Shown here: one piece after another, positions 8,706-17,421 of the stretch
Position numbering within the stretch: position 1 is the first letter of the stretch
How the letters are laid out: the number at the start of each line of letters is the position of its first letter
Assembly (NCBI GenBank): GCA_944324235.1
Contig: CALUVN010000025.1
Coordinates: forward strand, 1-33,114
DNA: 33,114 nucleotides
Direction of reading: 5' to 3'
Source of the DNA: Candidatus Gastranaerophilales bacterium
GTDB taxonomy: Bacteria > Cyanobacteriota > Vampirovibrionia > Gastranaerophilales > Gastranaerophilaceae
The notes under the pieces: model-generated
Told to the model about the DNA's origin: nothing
The model's input: the letters and a program-made list of their open reading frames with translations, nothing else
The model's database searches: none
Program-made: the position numbers and the translations under genes

Positions 8706-9410
8706 ATGAGCTTAATAGAAGTAAAACACGCTATAAAAACTTATCAAACAGGCGAAGACAGTTTTAACGCGCTTAATGATGTCTCGCTGAGCATAGAAAG
8801 GGGTGAATTTGTTGCGATAATGGGCGCGTCAGGTTCAGGCAAGTCAACTTTTATGAATATGCTCGGCACACTCGACAAACCAAACTCCGGAAGCTACTTT
8901 CTTGATGGGATAGATATGCTTTCACTGGATACAAATGCGCTTGCAGAAGTAAGAAATTCCAAAATGGGATTTGTATTTCAAGGATTTAATCTTATATCAA
9001 GAACCACTGCGCTGGAGAATGTAGAACTCCCGATGATATATAAAGGTATCCCTGAAGAAGAACGGATTAAACGGGCAAAACACGCACTGCAAATAGTAGG
9101 TTTGGAAAAACGCGAAGACCATATGCCAAACCAAATGTCAGGCGGTCAGCAGCAGCGTGTTGCAATAGCGCGTGCAATAGTAAACGATCCACCCCTTATT
9201 CTGGCAGACGAACCGACAGGAAACCTTGATACAAAAACCAGTATAGAAGTTATGGAGTTTTTTGTAAGCCTTAATAAAGATATGGGCAAAACAATAGTAC
9301 TTGTAACACACGAACCTGATATCGCGGCTTACTGCAAACGTGTCGTAAGATTTAAAGACGGTAACATAATTTCTGACGAAATAAATACGCACACAACAAT
9401 TCCATATTAA
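8706..9410 (+). CDS. MacB/LolD-type ABC transporter ATP-binding protein
   Basis: This 234-residue cytoplasmic ATPase powers the pump. Walker [10 protein letters not shown] is at 40-48, Q-loop FVFQGFN near 89-95, signature MSGGQQQRV at 144-152, Walker B ILADEP at 165-170 with TGNLD, and the H-loop His at 202 (VTHEPDIA). The protein contains only the nucleotide-binding domain; the membrane part is the next gene, so this is the split form of MacB. AAAGGAT precedes the ATG by six bases, and the permease gene begins 11 bases after the stop. Substrate cannot be told from sequence; macrolides, lipoproteins and peptides are known substrates in the family. Confidence 0.93.
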   Translation: MSLIEVKHAIKTYQTGEDSFNALNDVSLSIERGEFVAIMGASGSGKSTFMNMLGTLDKPNSGSYFLDGIDMLSLDTNALAEVRNSKMGFVFQGFNLISRTTALENVELPMIYKGIPEEERIKRAKHALQIVGLEKREDHMPNQMSGGQQQRVAIARAIVNDPPLILADEPTGNLDTKTSIEVMEFFVSLNKDMGKTIVLVTHEPDIAAYCKRVVRFKDGNIISDEINTHTTIPY

Positions 9411-9421
9411 AAGGGGAACAA

Positions 9422-10651
9422 ATGTTAGACTTAAAATCAACAACAATAATGGCAATACGTTCATTAAAAATAAACAGAATGCGCTCAATGCTTACAAGTC
9501 TGGGCATAATCATCGGGGTTAGCGCTGTAATAATAATGCTTGCAGTCGGAACAGGAGCAAGCAAACGAATTGCAAAAGATATGGAATCAATGGGAAGCAA
9601 TCTTTTAATGGTACGTTCAGCTTCTGCGACATCCGGCGGGGTAAAAATGGGACTGGGTACAAAACCTACACTAACCCTCAAAGATGCTGAAGCTATAGAA
9701 ACAAACGCCCGCGGTATTCTTGCGGTCGCACCTTATTCATCAGGCACATACCAGCTGACTTACGGAAACCAGAACTGGTCAACGACGGTTGGCGGCACAA
9801 CTGCATCATATCTTTATATAAGAAATTATGAAATTTTGAGCGGCAGAAATTTTCTTCCGGAAGACCTTAAAAATAATACAAAAGTCGCAATAATAGGAAA
9901 CACAGTCGCTACAGAATTATTCGGAGATATGGACCCTATAAATAAAACAATGCGCGTAGGCGGTGTCCCGTTCAAAATTATCGGAACATTAAAAATCAAA
10001 GGTCAAAGCGGCATGGGGATGGATCAGGATGATTTGATATTTATTCCGATAACAACAGCGCAGAAAAAAGTTTTCGGTACTGATTTCCCGGGAACCGTAA
10101 AAATGATAAACGTTAAAGCTCAAAATGATGAAATTATCGCAACGACTTATGAAGATATTGCAGAACTACTCAGAACACGCCACCACATAGGGAAAAATCA
10201 GGAGGATGACTTCGAAATCAGAAATCTTGCAGAAATGCAGGAAACAATCAAATCCTCAGCAAGAACAATGTCAATTTTGCTCGGTGCAATCGCGTCTGTA
10301 TCACTGCTTGTCGGTGGAATAGGAATTATGAACATTATGCTGGTTTCAGTCACTGAACGAACAAAGGAAATCGGAATAAGAATGGCCATAGGCGCAAAAG
10401 CTTCAGATATAAGAATTCAATTTTTGATAGAATCATTTTTGTTATCGGTAATAGGCGGCGTAATAGGAGTAACAATCGGAGTATTAGGAGCAAAAAGCAT
10501 ACAGTTATTCTCTGATATGAGCATATCAATAACCAGTTTCTCAATATTCTTATCGCTTGGATTTTCAGGAGCTATCGGGGTTTTATTCGGATATTACCCT
10601 GCATACAAAGCGTCTCTGCTTAACCCGATTGACGCGCTCAGGTATGAATAA
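9422..10651 (+). CDS. MacB-type ABC transporter permease (FtsX family)
   Basis: This 409-residue inner-membrane permease has a first membrane segment at about 20-42 (MLTSLGIIIGVSAVIIMLAVG), a periplasmic MacB_PCD domain (about 45-270) and three C-terminal membrane helices of the FtsX domain, with the family loop VTERTKEIGIRMAIGAK and the ending YYPAYKASLLNPIDALRYE. This topology is that of MacB without its fused ATPase. AAAAGGGGAAC is the ribosome site. The gene ends four bases from the convergent aroE stop, leaving no room for a dedicated terminator. Confidence 0.93.
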   Translation: MLDLKSTTIMAIRSLKINRMRSMLTSLGIIIGVSAVIIMLAVGTGASKRIAKDMESMGSNLLMVRSASATSGGVKMGLGTKPTLTLKDAEAIETNARGILAVAPYSSGTYQLTYGNQNWSTTVGGTTASYLYIRNYEILSGRNFLPEDLKNNTKVAIIGNTVATELFGDMDPINKTMRVGGVPFKIIGTLKIKGQSGMGMDQDDLIFIPITTAQKKVFGTDFPGTVKMINVKAQNDEIIATTYEDIAELLRTRHHIGKNQEDDFEIRNLAEMQETIKSSARTMSILLGAIASVSLLVGGIGIMNIMLVSVTERTKEIGIRMAIGAKASDIRIQFLIESFLLSVIGGVIGVTIGVLGAKSIQLFSDMSISITSFSIFLSLGFSGAIGVLFGYYPAYKASLLNPIDALRYE

Positions 10652-10655
10652 GACC

Positions 10656-11498
10656 TTATGATAAAGCTTCCAATGCCGCAATTTTCATTTCAGCAAAATC
10701 AGGAGTTCTGCCAAACCAGATTTCCTGCGCTGATACTGCCTGATAAATCAGCATATCAAGACCGTTTATAGTCCGCAAACCGCTTTTTTCAGATTCCTTA
10801 AGCAGCAGTGTTTTTTTCGGGTTATATATAACATCATAAACAACTGCATGCTTTGGAATAGTCTGTATAGCGGCAGACTCAAGCGGCATCATATCTGCAG
10901 AACGGCCAAGCATACCGATAGGTGTAGTATTTACGACCATATCAAACATCGATAAATCACGAACACGTTCAATCTGATGAGTTTCAAAATTCACATTAGG
11001 AAACAGACGGCGCATATAATTCAATAAATCCATTGAATTAGGAATATTTCTTGTATAAAAATCAATGCCTTTCACTCCTAAATCAATTAAACCGATTGCA
11101 GCAGCCCTGCTTGCGCCACCTGTTCCCAGAATTGCAGCGCGTTTACCCGTAAGCACGATATCTGACGGTATAGCTTTTTTAAAACCTAAAACATCTGTGT
11201 TATAGCCTTTAAATATGACTTTATCATCGATTTTAACAGTATTAACCGCGCCTGCAATATCGGCAGTTCTGTCAACTTCCTGAAGGAATAGCGATATAGG
11301 GAGTTTTAACGGAATAGTAACATTAAAACCGCTGTAGTGATTGTGTTTAAAAAATTTGACTCTATCTACCAAATCCTCGGGATCAGTTTCAAGCAGTTCA
11401 TAAGAAGCATCAATTCCAAGACTCTTAAATCCGGCTTTATGAATTGCCGGAGATATTGAATGTCCTAAAGGATAACCTATCAAACCGAATTTATTCAT
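10656..11498 (-). CDS. aroE: Shikimate dehydrogenase
   Basis: This 280-residue NADPH-dependent enzyme reduces 3-dehydroshikimate to shikimate in aromatic amino acid synthesis. The substrate domain shows GYPLGHSISPAIH (both substrate-binding Ser residues) and NVTIPLK with catalytic Lys65; the paired Asp102 is in GYNTDVLGF. The nucleotide domain has GTGGASRA (125-132) and the C-terminal NGLDMLIYQA helix. Length is typical of AroE. It is last in the lptC-to-aroE operon; its ATG overlaps the topA stop by eight bases. Confidence 0.95.
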   Translation of the reverse strand: MNKFGLIGYPLGHSISPAIHKAGFKSLGIDASYELLETDPEDLVDRVKFFKHNHYSGFNVTIPLKLPISLFLQEVDRTADIAGAVNTVKIDDKVIFKGYNTDVLGFKKAIPSDIVLTGKRAAILGTGGASRAAAIGLIDLGVKGIDFYTRNIPNSMDLLNYMRRLFPNVNFETHQIERVRDLSMFDMVVNTTPIGMLGRSADMMPLESAAIQTIPKHAVVYDVIYNPKKTLLLKESEKSGLRTINGLDMLIYQAVSAQEIWFGRTPDFAEMKIAALEALS

Positions 11499-13833
11499 TT
11501 TCAGATATCTCCTCTGTATTCTGGTTTTCTACCGCACGTTTGTAACCGCAGTTTCTGTTTGAACACTCTACAACTTCACCTTTTTTAAGAACTTTTTTGA
11601 CAAGTAAAGCTCCGCAATCAGGACAAACCTCGCCTGTCGGCTCGTTCCAGAGTGTAAAATCGCATTCCGGATACCTGTTGCAGCCGAAAAATACAGTACC
11701 TTTTTTAGATTTACGTTCAACTATATCAGCCTGTCCGCATTTAGGACATTTAACGCCTGTTGAACGACGATACGGTTTTCTGTGTTTACAGTCTGCGTTT
11801 GTACATTCCATATACTTGCCGTACGGTCCTGTTTTAAAAATCATATCTGAACCGCATTTTTCACATTTTTCTTCGCAAACTTCCTGTGGTTTTTCAGTTG
11901 TTTCCTCGTCAGACTGTTCGCTCAGCGCATTCATGGACATAACAGTTTTACATTCCGGATAACCAGAACAACCCAAAAACTGAGTTCCGAAACGGCTGTT
12001 TCTGACAATCATAGGTTTGCCGCAGTTCGGACAGGTAATCTTTGTTTCAATATTTATTTTTTTAGCAGTTTTCATAACCGCATTAACCTCGTCCATAAAC
12101 GGACCGTAGAAGTCTTGCAAAACCTTATTCCAAACAGCTTTTTTATCAGCAATCTTATCCAGTTTTTCTTCCATGCCGGCAGTAAACTTGTAGTCCATAA
12201 TATCCGAGAATTGGGCCACCAGTTGTTTTGAAACAGCACGTCCCAAAATAGTCGGATGTAGAGCTTTATCTTTCTTTTCAACATATTTACGAGTTTGAAT
12301 AACCGTAATAATTGTTGCATAAGTAGACGGACGTCCGATACCGTATTCTTCCAGAGCTTTAACCAGAGACGCTTCGTTATATCTTGGAGGCGGCTGCGTA
12401 AAGTGCTGTTTCGGTGTAATTTTTTTACATTCGACCTTATCACCTTTTTCCAAATCAGGAATTTTAGAATCGGCTTCCTTATCATTTTCATCTTCATTAT
12501 CATTATAAAGTTTGAGGAAACCGTCAAACGTAACTTTACTTGTTCCGGCTTTCAATGTGTAATCCCCTGCCGTAATCTCGATTGACTTATTTGCAATTTC
12601 GGCGTTTGACATCTGGGAAGACATAAACTTTTCCCAGATTAATTTATACAATCTGTACTGATCGTTATCCAGATATTGTTTAATACTTTCAGGAGTTCTT
12701 TCAGGATAAGAAGGACGAATGGCTTCGTGCGCATCCTGTACGTTTTGTTTACCTTTTACATAAATATTAGGGGTTTCCGGATAATATTTTTCGCCAAAAT
12801 TCTTCAGGATAAAATCTTTGGCCATAGCCTGTGCATCATCCGAAACGCGGACACTGTCGGTTCTCATATACGTAATCAAACCAACTGCACCTGATTCGAG
12901 TTCAATACCTTCATAGAGTTTTTGAGCAACCTGCATTGTTTTTTGAACGCCGAATCCGAGTTTTGAACTTGCAGCTCTTTGAAGTGTTGAAGTTATAAAA
13001 GGCGCTGTTGGTTTTCTTTTGGTTGATTTATTCGTAACCTTGGAAACGTTAAAATCAGCACCTGTCAGGTAATCGACAATTTTTTGTGCTTCTTCCTGAT
13101 TTTTTACAGTTTTTTCAATAGGTTTATCTTTATATTTTGCGACTTCGGCTTCAAAAATTTTATTATCTTTAGCCAAATCAGCATGGATAGACCAGTATTC
13201 CTGAGGAACGAAAGCTTCGATTTCGTCTTCCCGTTCGCAAATCATACGCAGAGCAACGGATTGAACACGACCTGCAGAGAGGTTATAATTTCCCATTTGC
13301 TTCCACAGGACAGGACTTAACTTATAACCTACAAGTTTATCCAGAATTTGTCTTGTCTGCTGTGCCTGCACCATATCCATATTAATACTGCGCGGATGCT
13401 CTACGGAGTATTTTACGGCTTTCGGTGTAATTTCGTTGAATTCAATACGCTTAATTTTATCTTCAGGCACATCAAGAATTTGTCTGACATGCCATGCAAT
13501 AGCTTCCCCTTCGCGGTCGGGGTCGGAAGCTATATAGATGTTATCAAATTTTTTTGCAAGAGTATTCAGCTTTTTGACGACATCTTTTTTCCCCGGAATT
13601 ATTTCGAATTTCGGTTCAAAGTTGTTGTCTACATCAAACCCCAGATTATCTGTTTTCGGGTCTTTTGTAGGTAAATTTCTTATGTGACCGTAGCTTGCTT
13701 CTATCTGGTAACTGTCACCTAGAATTTTTTTGATAGTTTTAGACTTCGCAGGAGACTCAACTATTACCAGCGATTTTTCTTTTTTAGATGTTTTTTTTGA
13801 TTCAGTATTTTCCTGTGCGGCCGTCTTTGCCAT
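11491..13833 (-). CDS. topA: DNA topoisomerase I (type IA)
   Basis: This 780-residue enzyme relaxes negatively supercoiled DNA by single-strand passage. The toprim domain begins SLVIVESPAKSKTI and has the acidic triad in SDPDREGEA (Asp104, Asp106). The active-site Tyr is 322 in LITYMRTDSVR. The arch and domain-IV segments include LSAGRVQSVALR and YGIGRPSTYATII. The C-terminus (about 600-770) carries four four-Cys zinc-ribbon units (starting CPNCGKP, CEKCGSD, CPKCGQA, CPDCGAL). ATG 13833 follows AGAGGAG. It sits between dprA (22 bases upstream) and aroE (8-base overlap); dprA next to topA is a common bacterial pairing. Confidence 0.96.
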   Translation of the reverse strand: MAKTAAQENTESKKTSKKEKSLVIVESPAKSKTIKKILGDSYQIEASYGHIRNLPTKDPKTDNLGFDVDNNFEPKFEIIPGKKDVVKKLNTLAKKFDNIYIASDPDREGEAIAWHVRQILDVPEDKIKRIEFNEITPKAVKYSVEHPRSINMDMVQAQQTRQILDKLVGYKLSPVLWKQMGNYNLSAGRVQSVALRMICEREDEIEAFVPQEYWSIHADLAKDNKIFEAEVAKYKDKPIEKTVKNQEEAQKIVDYLTGADFNVSKVTNKSTKRKPTAPFITSTLQRAASSKLGFGVQKTMQVAQKLYEGIELESGAVGLITYMRTDSVRVSDDAQAMAKDFILKNFGEKYYPETPNIYVKGKQNVQDAHEAIRPSYPERTPESIKQYLDNDQYRLYKLIWEKFMSSQMSNAEIANKSIEITAGDYTLKAGTSKVTFDGFLKLYNDNEDENDKEADSKIPDLEKGDKVECKKITPKQHFTQPPPRYNEASLVKALEEYGIGRPSTYATIITVIQTRKYVEKKDKALHPTILGRAVSKQLVAQFSDIMDYKFTAGMEEKLDKIADKKAVWNKVLQDFYGPFMDEVNAVMKTAKKINIETKITCPNCGKPMIVRNSRFGTQFLGCSGYPECKTVMSMNALSEQSDEETTEKPQEVCEEKCEKCGSDMIFKTGPYGKYMECTNADCKHRKPYRRSTGVKCPKCGQADIVERKSKKGTVFFGCNRYPECDFTLWNEPTGEVCPDCGALLVKKVLKKGEVVECSNRNCGYKRAVENQNTEEISENE

Positions 13834-13855
13834 AACTCCTCTGCCTTATTAATTA

Positions 13856-14944
13856 CTAAACTTTTTTATAACGGTCTCCGCCGACTTGTTTTATTATCCC
13901 TTTAAGCTCCATCATTGTCAAGACTGTCAGCAAATTTTCAAGCGGAATTTTTGTTAATGAAATCAGTTCATCTACGCCTTTTTCTTCTAATTCTAGAGCG
14001 TTGTAAACTTTTAATTCATCCTCATCAAGTTCTGAAAAATCAAATTTTGTCTGCTCGTGAGTTTTAATTTCCCAGCCGAGAGCATTCAAAATGTCATCGG
14101 CACATGTTGCAATAGCAGCCCCCTGTTTTATCAGTTTATAAATCCCTGCCGTATTAGGATTTGTAATCAGACCGGGCACACATATTAATTCACGCCCCTG
14201 CTCAAGTGTTAAATTTGCCGTAATCAAAGCTCCGCTTTTTAATGAAGCTTCAACAACCAATGTCCCGTAAGATAGACCTGAGACAATCCTATTCCTTTGA
14301 GGAAATCTGAATTTTAGCGGCTCAAATGTCGGATAGTATTCAGTAAATATTACCCCGTTGCCGTTTTCTATTTTTTTGTACAAATCTTTGTTTGATGTCG
14401 GGTAAATATAATCAAAACCGCTTGCAATAACTCCGATTGTTTTAAGGTTATTTTTTATCGCAGCGCTGTGAGCTGTAGTATCAAGTCCTGCAGCCAGCCC
14501 TGATACGATACAAATATCAGTCCCTGAAAGTTCTGACATTATTTTATTTAAAGCTTCGCCTGCATGAAAAGTTGCTTTGCGTGAACCGACAACAGCAAGA
14601 GTTCTTTCAAAATTGCATAAATCCAAGTCGCCTTTATAATATAAAACTGCAGGCGGATTAAAAATATTTTTTAGCAGGGACGGATAATTTTCATCCTCCA
14701 GAGTTAAAAATTTAACCCCTCTGTCGACGACATCAGAATAAGCTTTATCGACATTAATTTTATCTCGAAGTTCAATAAACTTTTCGGCCTTTTTTACGCT
14801 CAAACCGTCGATATCTGACAAATCTTTTAAGCTTGAATTAAAAGCAGTCTCAATATCTCCGAAGTAATTATAAAGCCGTTGAATAAAAGCACTGTCAAGT
14901 TGTTCAACAGATGATAATGCAATCCAGTATTTACTTTTGTTCAT
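13856..14944 (-). CDS. dprA: DNA-processing protein DprA (Smf)
   Basis: This 362-residue protein binds incoming single-stranded DNA during natural transformation and loads RecA; many non-competent bacteria also keep it. An N-terminal helical region (1-80, with a helix-hairpin-helix-like segment IDGLSVKKAEKFIEL) precedes the Rossmann domain: LAVVGSRKAT, IVSGLAAGLDTTAH, GVIASGFDYIYP, FPQRNRIVSGLS, VVEASLKSGALITA and VPGLITNPNTAG. A short winged-helix DprA C-terminal domain (about 300-362) is present. It overlaps the upstream TPR gene by 14 bases, so it is co-transcribed. With pilT elsewhere in the window it is compatible with DNA uptake, but no comEC or comEA is visible here. Confidence 0.95.
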   Translation of the reverse strand: MNKSKYWIALSSVEQLDSAFIQRLYNYFGDIETAFNSSLKDLSDIDGLSVKKAEKFIELRDKINVDKAYSDVVDRGVKFLTLEDENYPSLLKNIFNPPAVLYYKGDLDLCNFERTLAVVGSRKATFHAGEALNKIMSELSGTDICIVSGLAAGLDTTAHSAAIKNNLKTIGVIASGFDYIYPTSNKDLYKKIENGNGVIFTEYYPTFEPLKFRFPQRNRIVSGLSYGTLVVEASLKSGALITANLTLEQGRELICVPGLITNPNTAGIYKLIKQGAAIATCADDILNALGWEIKTHEQTKFDFSELDEDELKVYNALELEEKGVDELISLTKIPLENLLTVLTMMELKGIIKQVGGDRYKKV

Positions 14945-15713
14945 TGTCTCTTTTCTTTTTAATGCGGTTAATCAGTTCTTTTACACTGTCAATTTCTTCC
15001 TGCGGGACATCCATTGCTATATAATCTTCAAAGTATTCTATAGCATCATCATAATCCCCTCTTGCGAGGAATAATATAGCAACCTTTTTATATGCAGGAT
15101 GAAATTTATCATTAACGGCAATAGCTTTTAAATAATTTGAAATAGCTTTATCAATCTCATTATTTGCTTCGTAAGCCTGAGCCAGATAATAATAAATCCA
15201 CTCATTATTTTCTTTATATTGAAGAACATTTTCCAAATTTTCAATAGCTAAATCATAATTTCCCAGCTCAAAATGAACTTTTGCAAGATCATAATACGCA
15301 TCGTAATTTTCAGGCTGGGCATCAAGTATTTTTTCAAGTTCGTCAATCGCCAAATCCAATCTGGCATCTTCCATATAAAATCTTGCAAGATAATGACTCA
15401 AAATCAAATCTTCCGGCAATTCATAAATTCCGTTTGTTAAAAGATTGATACCGCTTTCAAAATTTCCCTGCTTGTAATACAAATCAGCAAGGTTAATATA
15501 AACCTGAGGGATTTTAGGATTTATGTCCAAAGATTTTAGAAAATACTGTTCCGCTTTTTCTAGATTATTCAAATTCATATAACACAATGCCATATTGTTA
15601 TAAATTTCGGCATTGTCATGTTCAGTTTCCAGAACTGCGCTGAATTCATCTATAGCTTTTTCGTATTCTCTTTTTTTAAATAATTCTATTGCTTTATCAA
15701 TTTTAGTTTCCAT
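14931..15713 (-). CDS. Cytoplasmic TPR-repeat protein
   Basis: This 260-residue protein is built almost wholly of about seven 34-residue TPR units, for example AEIYNNMALCYMNLNNLEKA, QVYINLADLYYKQGNFESG, DAYYDLAKVHFELGNYDLA and WIYYYLAQAYEANNEIDKA. It has no signal peptide or membrane segment, and its last 30 residues are Lys/Glu-rich. TPRs make a protein-binding superhelix; the partner is unknown. It lies ten bases after the LptA-like gene and overlaps dprA, so it belongs to the same transcript. An envelope-assembly or DNA-processing partner role is only a guess from position. AGAGG precedes the ATG. Confidence 0.88.
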   Translation of the reverse strand: METKIDKAIELFKKREYEKAIDEFSAVLETEHDNAEIYNNMALCYMNLNNLEKAEQYFLKSLDINPKIPQVYINLADLYYKQGNFESGINLLTNGIYELPEDLILSHYLARFYMEDARLDLAIDELEKILDAQPENYDAYYDLAKVHFELGNYDLAIENLENVLQYKENNEWIYYYLAQAYEANNEIDKAISNYLKAIAVNDKFHPAYKKVAILFLARGDYDDAIEYFEDYIAMDVPQEEIDSVKELINRIKKKRDNEQK

Positions 15714-15723
15714 AAATCCTCTT

Positions 15724-16698
15724 TTACAATCCTAATCCTACATTTTCATCCTGACCGGAACCGATATTTCTGATAACTGTTCTTGTATTACCTTCTGCAT
15801 GGAAATCTTTCGGATCAATTACCATCTTAATTTTATCCGCATAAATTGTTCTCAAGCCCTGCGTAATTGCGGATCGGCCAGAAAAGTAAATTTCATTCGG
15901 CTTATTCGTTTTCTTATCAGGATACACTGTAACTTTAGGTCCTTCGGCAAAATAATCCTGATACCATATTCTGACATTTCCGCTCGCAGTGAAAACTGAT
16001 TTATCCTGACTGTATTCCTGATAAGTTGACTTCAGTACAAGATTTTCACCATTATCCATAGCAACTTTTGATGTTGTATTTCCGCGTGCTTTCAGCATTT
16101 TTGTTTTGGAATCATATTTGAAATTATCTGCAAAAGAATCGTTATTTTTTTCTTTTACTCTGGCGTTTCCAATCAATTCCAAATCCTGAACATCACCGTT
16201 CTTATCAGTTTTTATAATCGCTTTATCAGAGAATGTTTCAGTCTCTTTATAAACTATAGTAACAGTTCCTTCCGCAATCATGACACCTGTCTTTGTATCA
16301 TATTCCTGAGTATCGGCATTGATTACGATTATAGGAGTTTTGCCGTCGTACACAATAGATTGGGTATCACCTTCCGCGCGGACAATTTTGTTTATCAATG
16401 AAACTTTTAATATATTTGCTTTAACTTCTCTTTTTTTATTCTTTTTAATTTCAAAAGCATACGGTTTGTCATAAAAAGTCGCAGTATCCAGCTGCTGGTC
16501 TTTTGTTACGTTAACATCCGCTGATTGACCGACAACTTTTAAATCTCCGATTGAAACATTAACATCTCCTTGAAATTTAATCTTGCTCTCATCTTCCGAA
16601 TAGCTCTGCGTTTTTGATTCAATTACCAAATCGGCAGCATTTACTGCAATCCCTGCGGTCATTAAAAGCAACATTATAGCTAAAATTATCTTTTTCAT
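15724..16698 (-). CDS. lptA: LptA/OstA-like lipopolysaccharide transport periplasmic protein
   Basis: This 324-residue exported protein has a signal peptide at 1-21 (KKIILAIMLLLMTAGIAVNA, cleavage before ADLVIE). The mature part is repeated short beta strands of the OstA/LptA jelly-roll type: KIKFQGDVNVSIGDLKVVGQ, ANILKVSLINKIVRAEGD, GVMIAEGTVTIVY and SVFTASGNVRIWYQDYFAEG. LptA bridges the periplasm to carry LPS to the outer membrane. E. coli LptA is about 185 residues; this one is long enough for two stacked OstA units. It overlaps the LptC-like gene by four bases and has GGAG upstream. A related OstA-fold role is possible, but the pairing with LptC argues for LPS export. Confidence 0.85.
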   Translation of the reverse strand: MKKIILAIMLLLMTAGIAVNAADLVIESKTQSYSEDESKIKFQGDVNVSIGDLKVVGQSADVNVTKDQQLDTATFYDKPYAFEIKKNKKREVKANILKVSLINKIVRAEGDTQSIVYDGKTPIIVINADTQEYDTKTGVMIAEGTVTIVYKETETFSDKAIIKTDKNGDVQDLELIGNARVKEKNNDSFADNFKYDSKTKMLKARGNTTSKVAMDNGENLVLKSTYQEYSQDKSVFTASGNVRIWYQDYFAEGPKVTVYPDKKTNKPNEIYFSGRSAITQGLRTIYADKIKMVIDPKDFHAEGNTRTVIRNIGSGQDENVGLGL

Positions 16699-17366
16699 TC
16701 TTTCTCCTTAACATCATAGATTTTAGAAACAGTATTCCCTGATATTTTAAAGGACTCAAAATCAGGACTTATGACAATTTTTTCTGCTGTTGATATAAAT
16801 TCTTTGCCTTTAGAAACCTCAACATGCCCTCTGGCAACAATCGGTTTTTTACTGCCTGACCATTTCAGACAGTCTGCCTTCAAAGATATTCCGTCTTTTA
16901 AAACTATATGTGTGTCATTGTACAAAATTATCTCACTCTTTTTTGAATTATAAGTGCCTTTGGATGATTCAAAACTCATTGAGACTTCATTATTATCATC
17001 ATAAAAATTACCTATAACACTGTTCAAAACAGCAATTCCGTTTTTGCTGTCATATTTACCGGTTTCACCATATATTTCCCAGTATTTTTTTTCGTTTTTG
17101 GTCTCAGTCAGAATGATGCCTTTTATCAAAGCTTCCTGCTGATCGGATGAGGTTTGAAGCTGACTGCGGTTAAAATTATGTGTAATAACACCGGCGGAAA
17201 TAAATGCCCATACCATTATTCCGATAATTGTCAAAAAAGCCGATAAGTATGCCTTTTTCTTCCTGCTTAAATTTTGCCATTTTTCTATAAGTTTCATATA
17301 TAAAATGTTAGCATAAACTATTAAATTTGCACAAAAAAGAATTAAATATCTTAATATTTCAAACAT
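16695..17366 (-). CDS. lptC: LptC-like LPS export protein
   Basis: This 223-residue inner-membrane-anchored protein has a beta-strand-rich periplasmic part like LptC: KYWEIYGETGKYDSKNGIAV, GTYNSKKSEIILYNDT and ISLKADCLKWSGSKKPIVA. It would receive LPS from the LptBFG transporter and hand it to LptA, encoded directly downstream with a four-base overlap. The start is uncertain. From ATG 17366 the protein has two hydrophobic stretches (4-23 and 40-62); from ATG 17297 (KLIEKWQNLSRKKK onward) it has the single anchor usual for LptC. Neither has a clear ribosome site. It heads the six-gene operon ending with aroE and is divergent from dapA. Confidence 0.8.
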   Translation of the reverse strand: MFEILRYLILFCANLIVYANILYMKLIEKWQNLSRKKKAYLSAFLTIIGIMVWAFISAGVITHNFNRSQLQTSSDQQEALIKGIILTETKNEKKYWEIYGETGKYDSKNGIAVLNSVIGNFYDDNNEVSMSFESSKGTYNSKKSEIILYNDTHIVLKDGISLKADCLKWSGSKKPIVARGHVEVSKGKEFISTAEKIVISPDFESFKISGNTVSKIYDVKEKE

Positions 17367-17383
17367 GAAATTTAAATTTGTTT

Positions 17384-17389
17384 TATAAT
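17384..17389 (+). promoter_or_regulatory. Candidate -10 box for dapA
   Basis: A consensus TATAAT lies 33 bases before the dapA start and leaves the GAGG ribosome site (17411-17414) inside the transcript. No good -35 is present at 16-18 bases, so it is weakly supported. A second possible pair (TTGTTT, 17 bases, TAATAT) would start too close to the gene. Confidence 0.3.
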
Positions 17390-17421
17390 CGTAGAAGGGA
17401 TAATATAAATGAGGTTAAATT

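Noticed and set aside
12072-12527. 151-residue minus-strand frame inside topA
   Set aside because: It overlaps the topA frame completely and has a composition typical of an out-of-frame reading.
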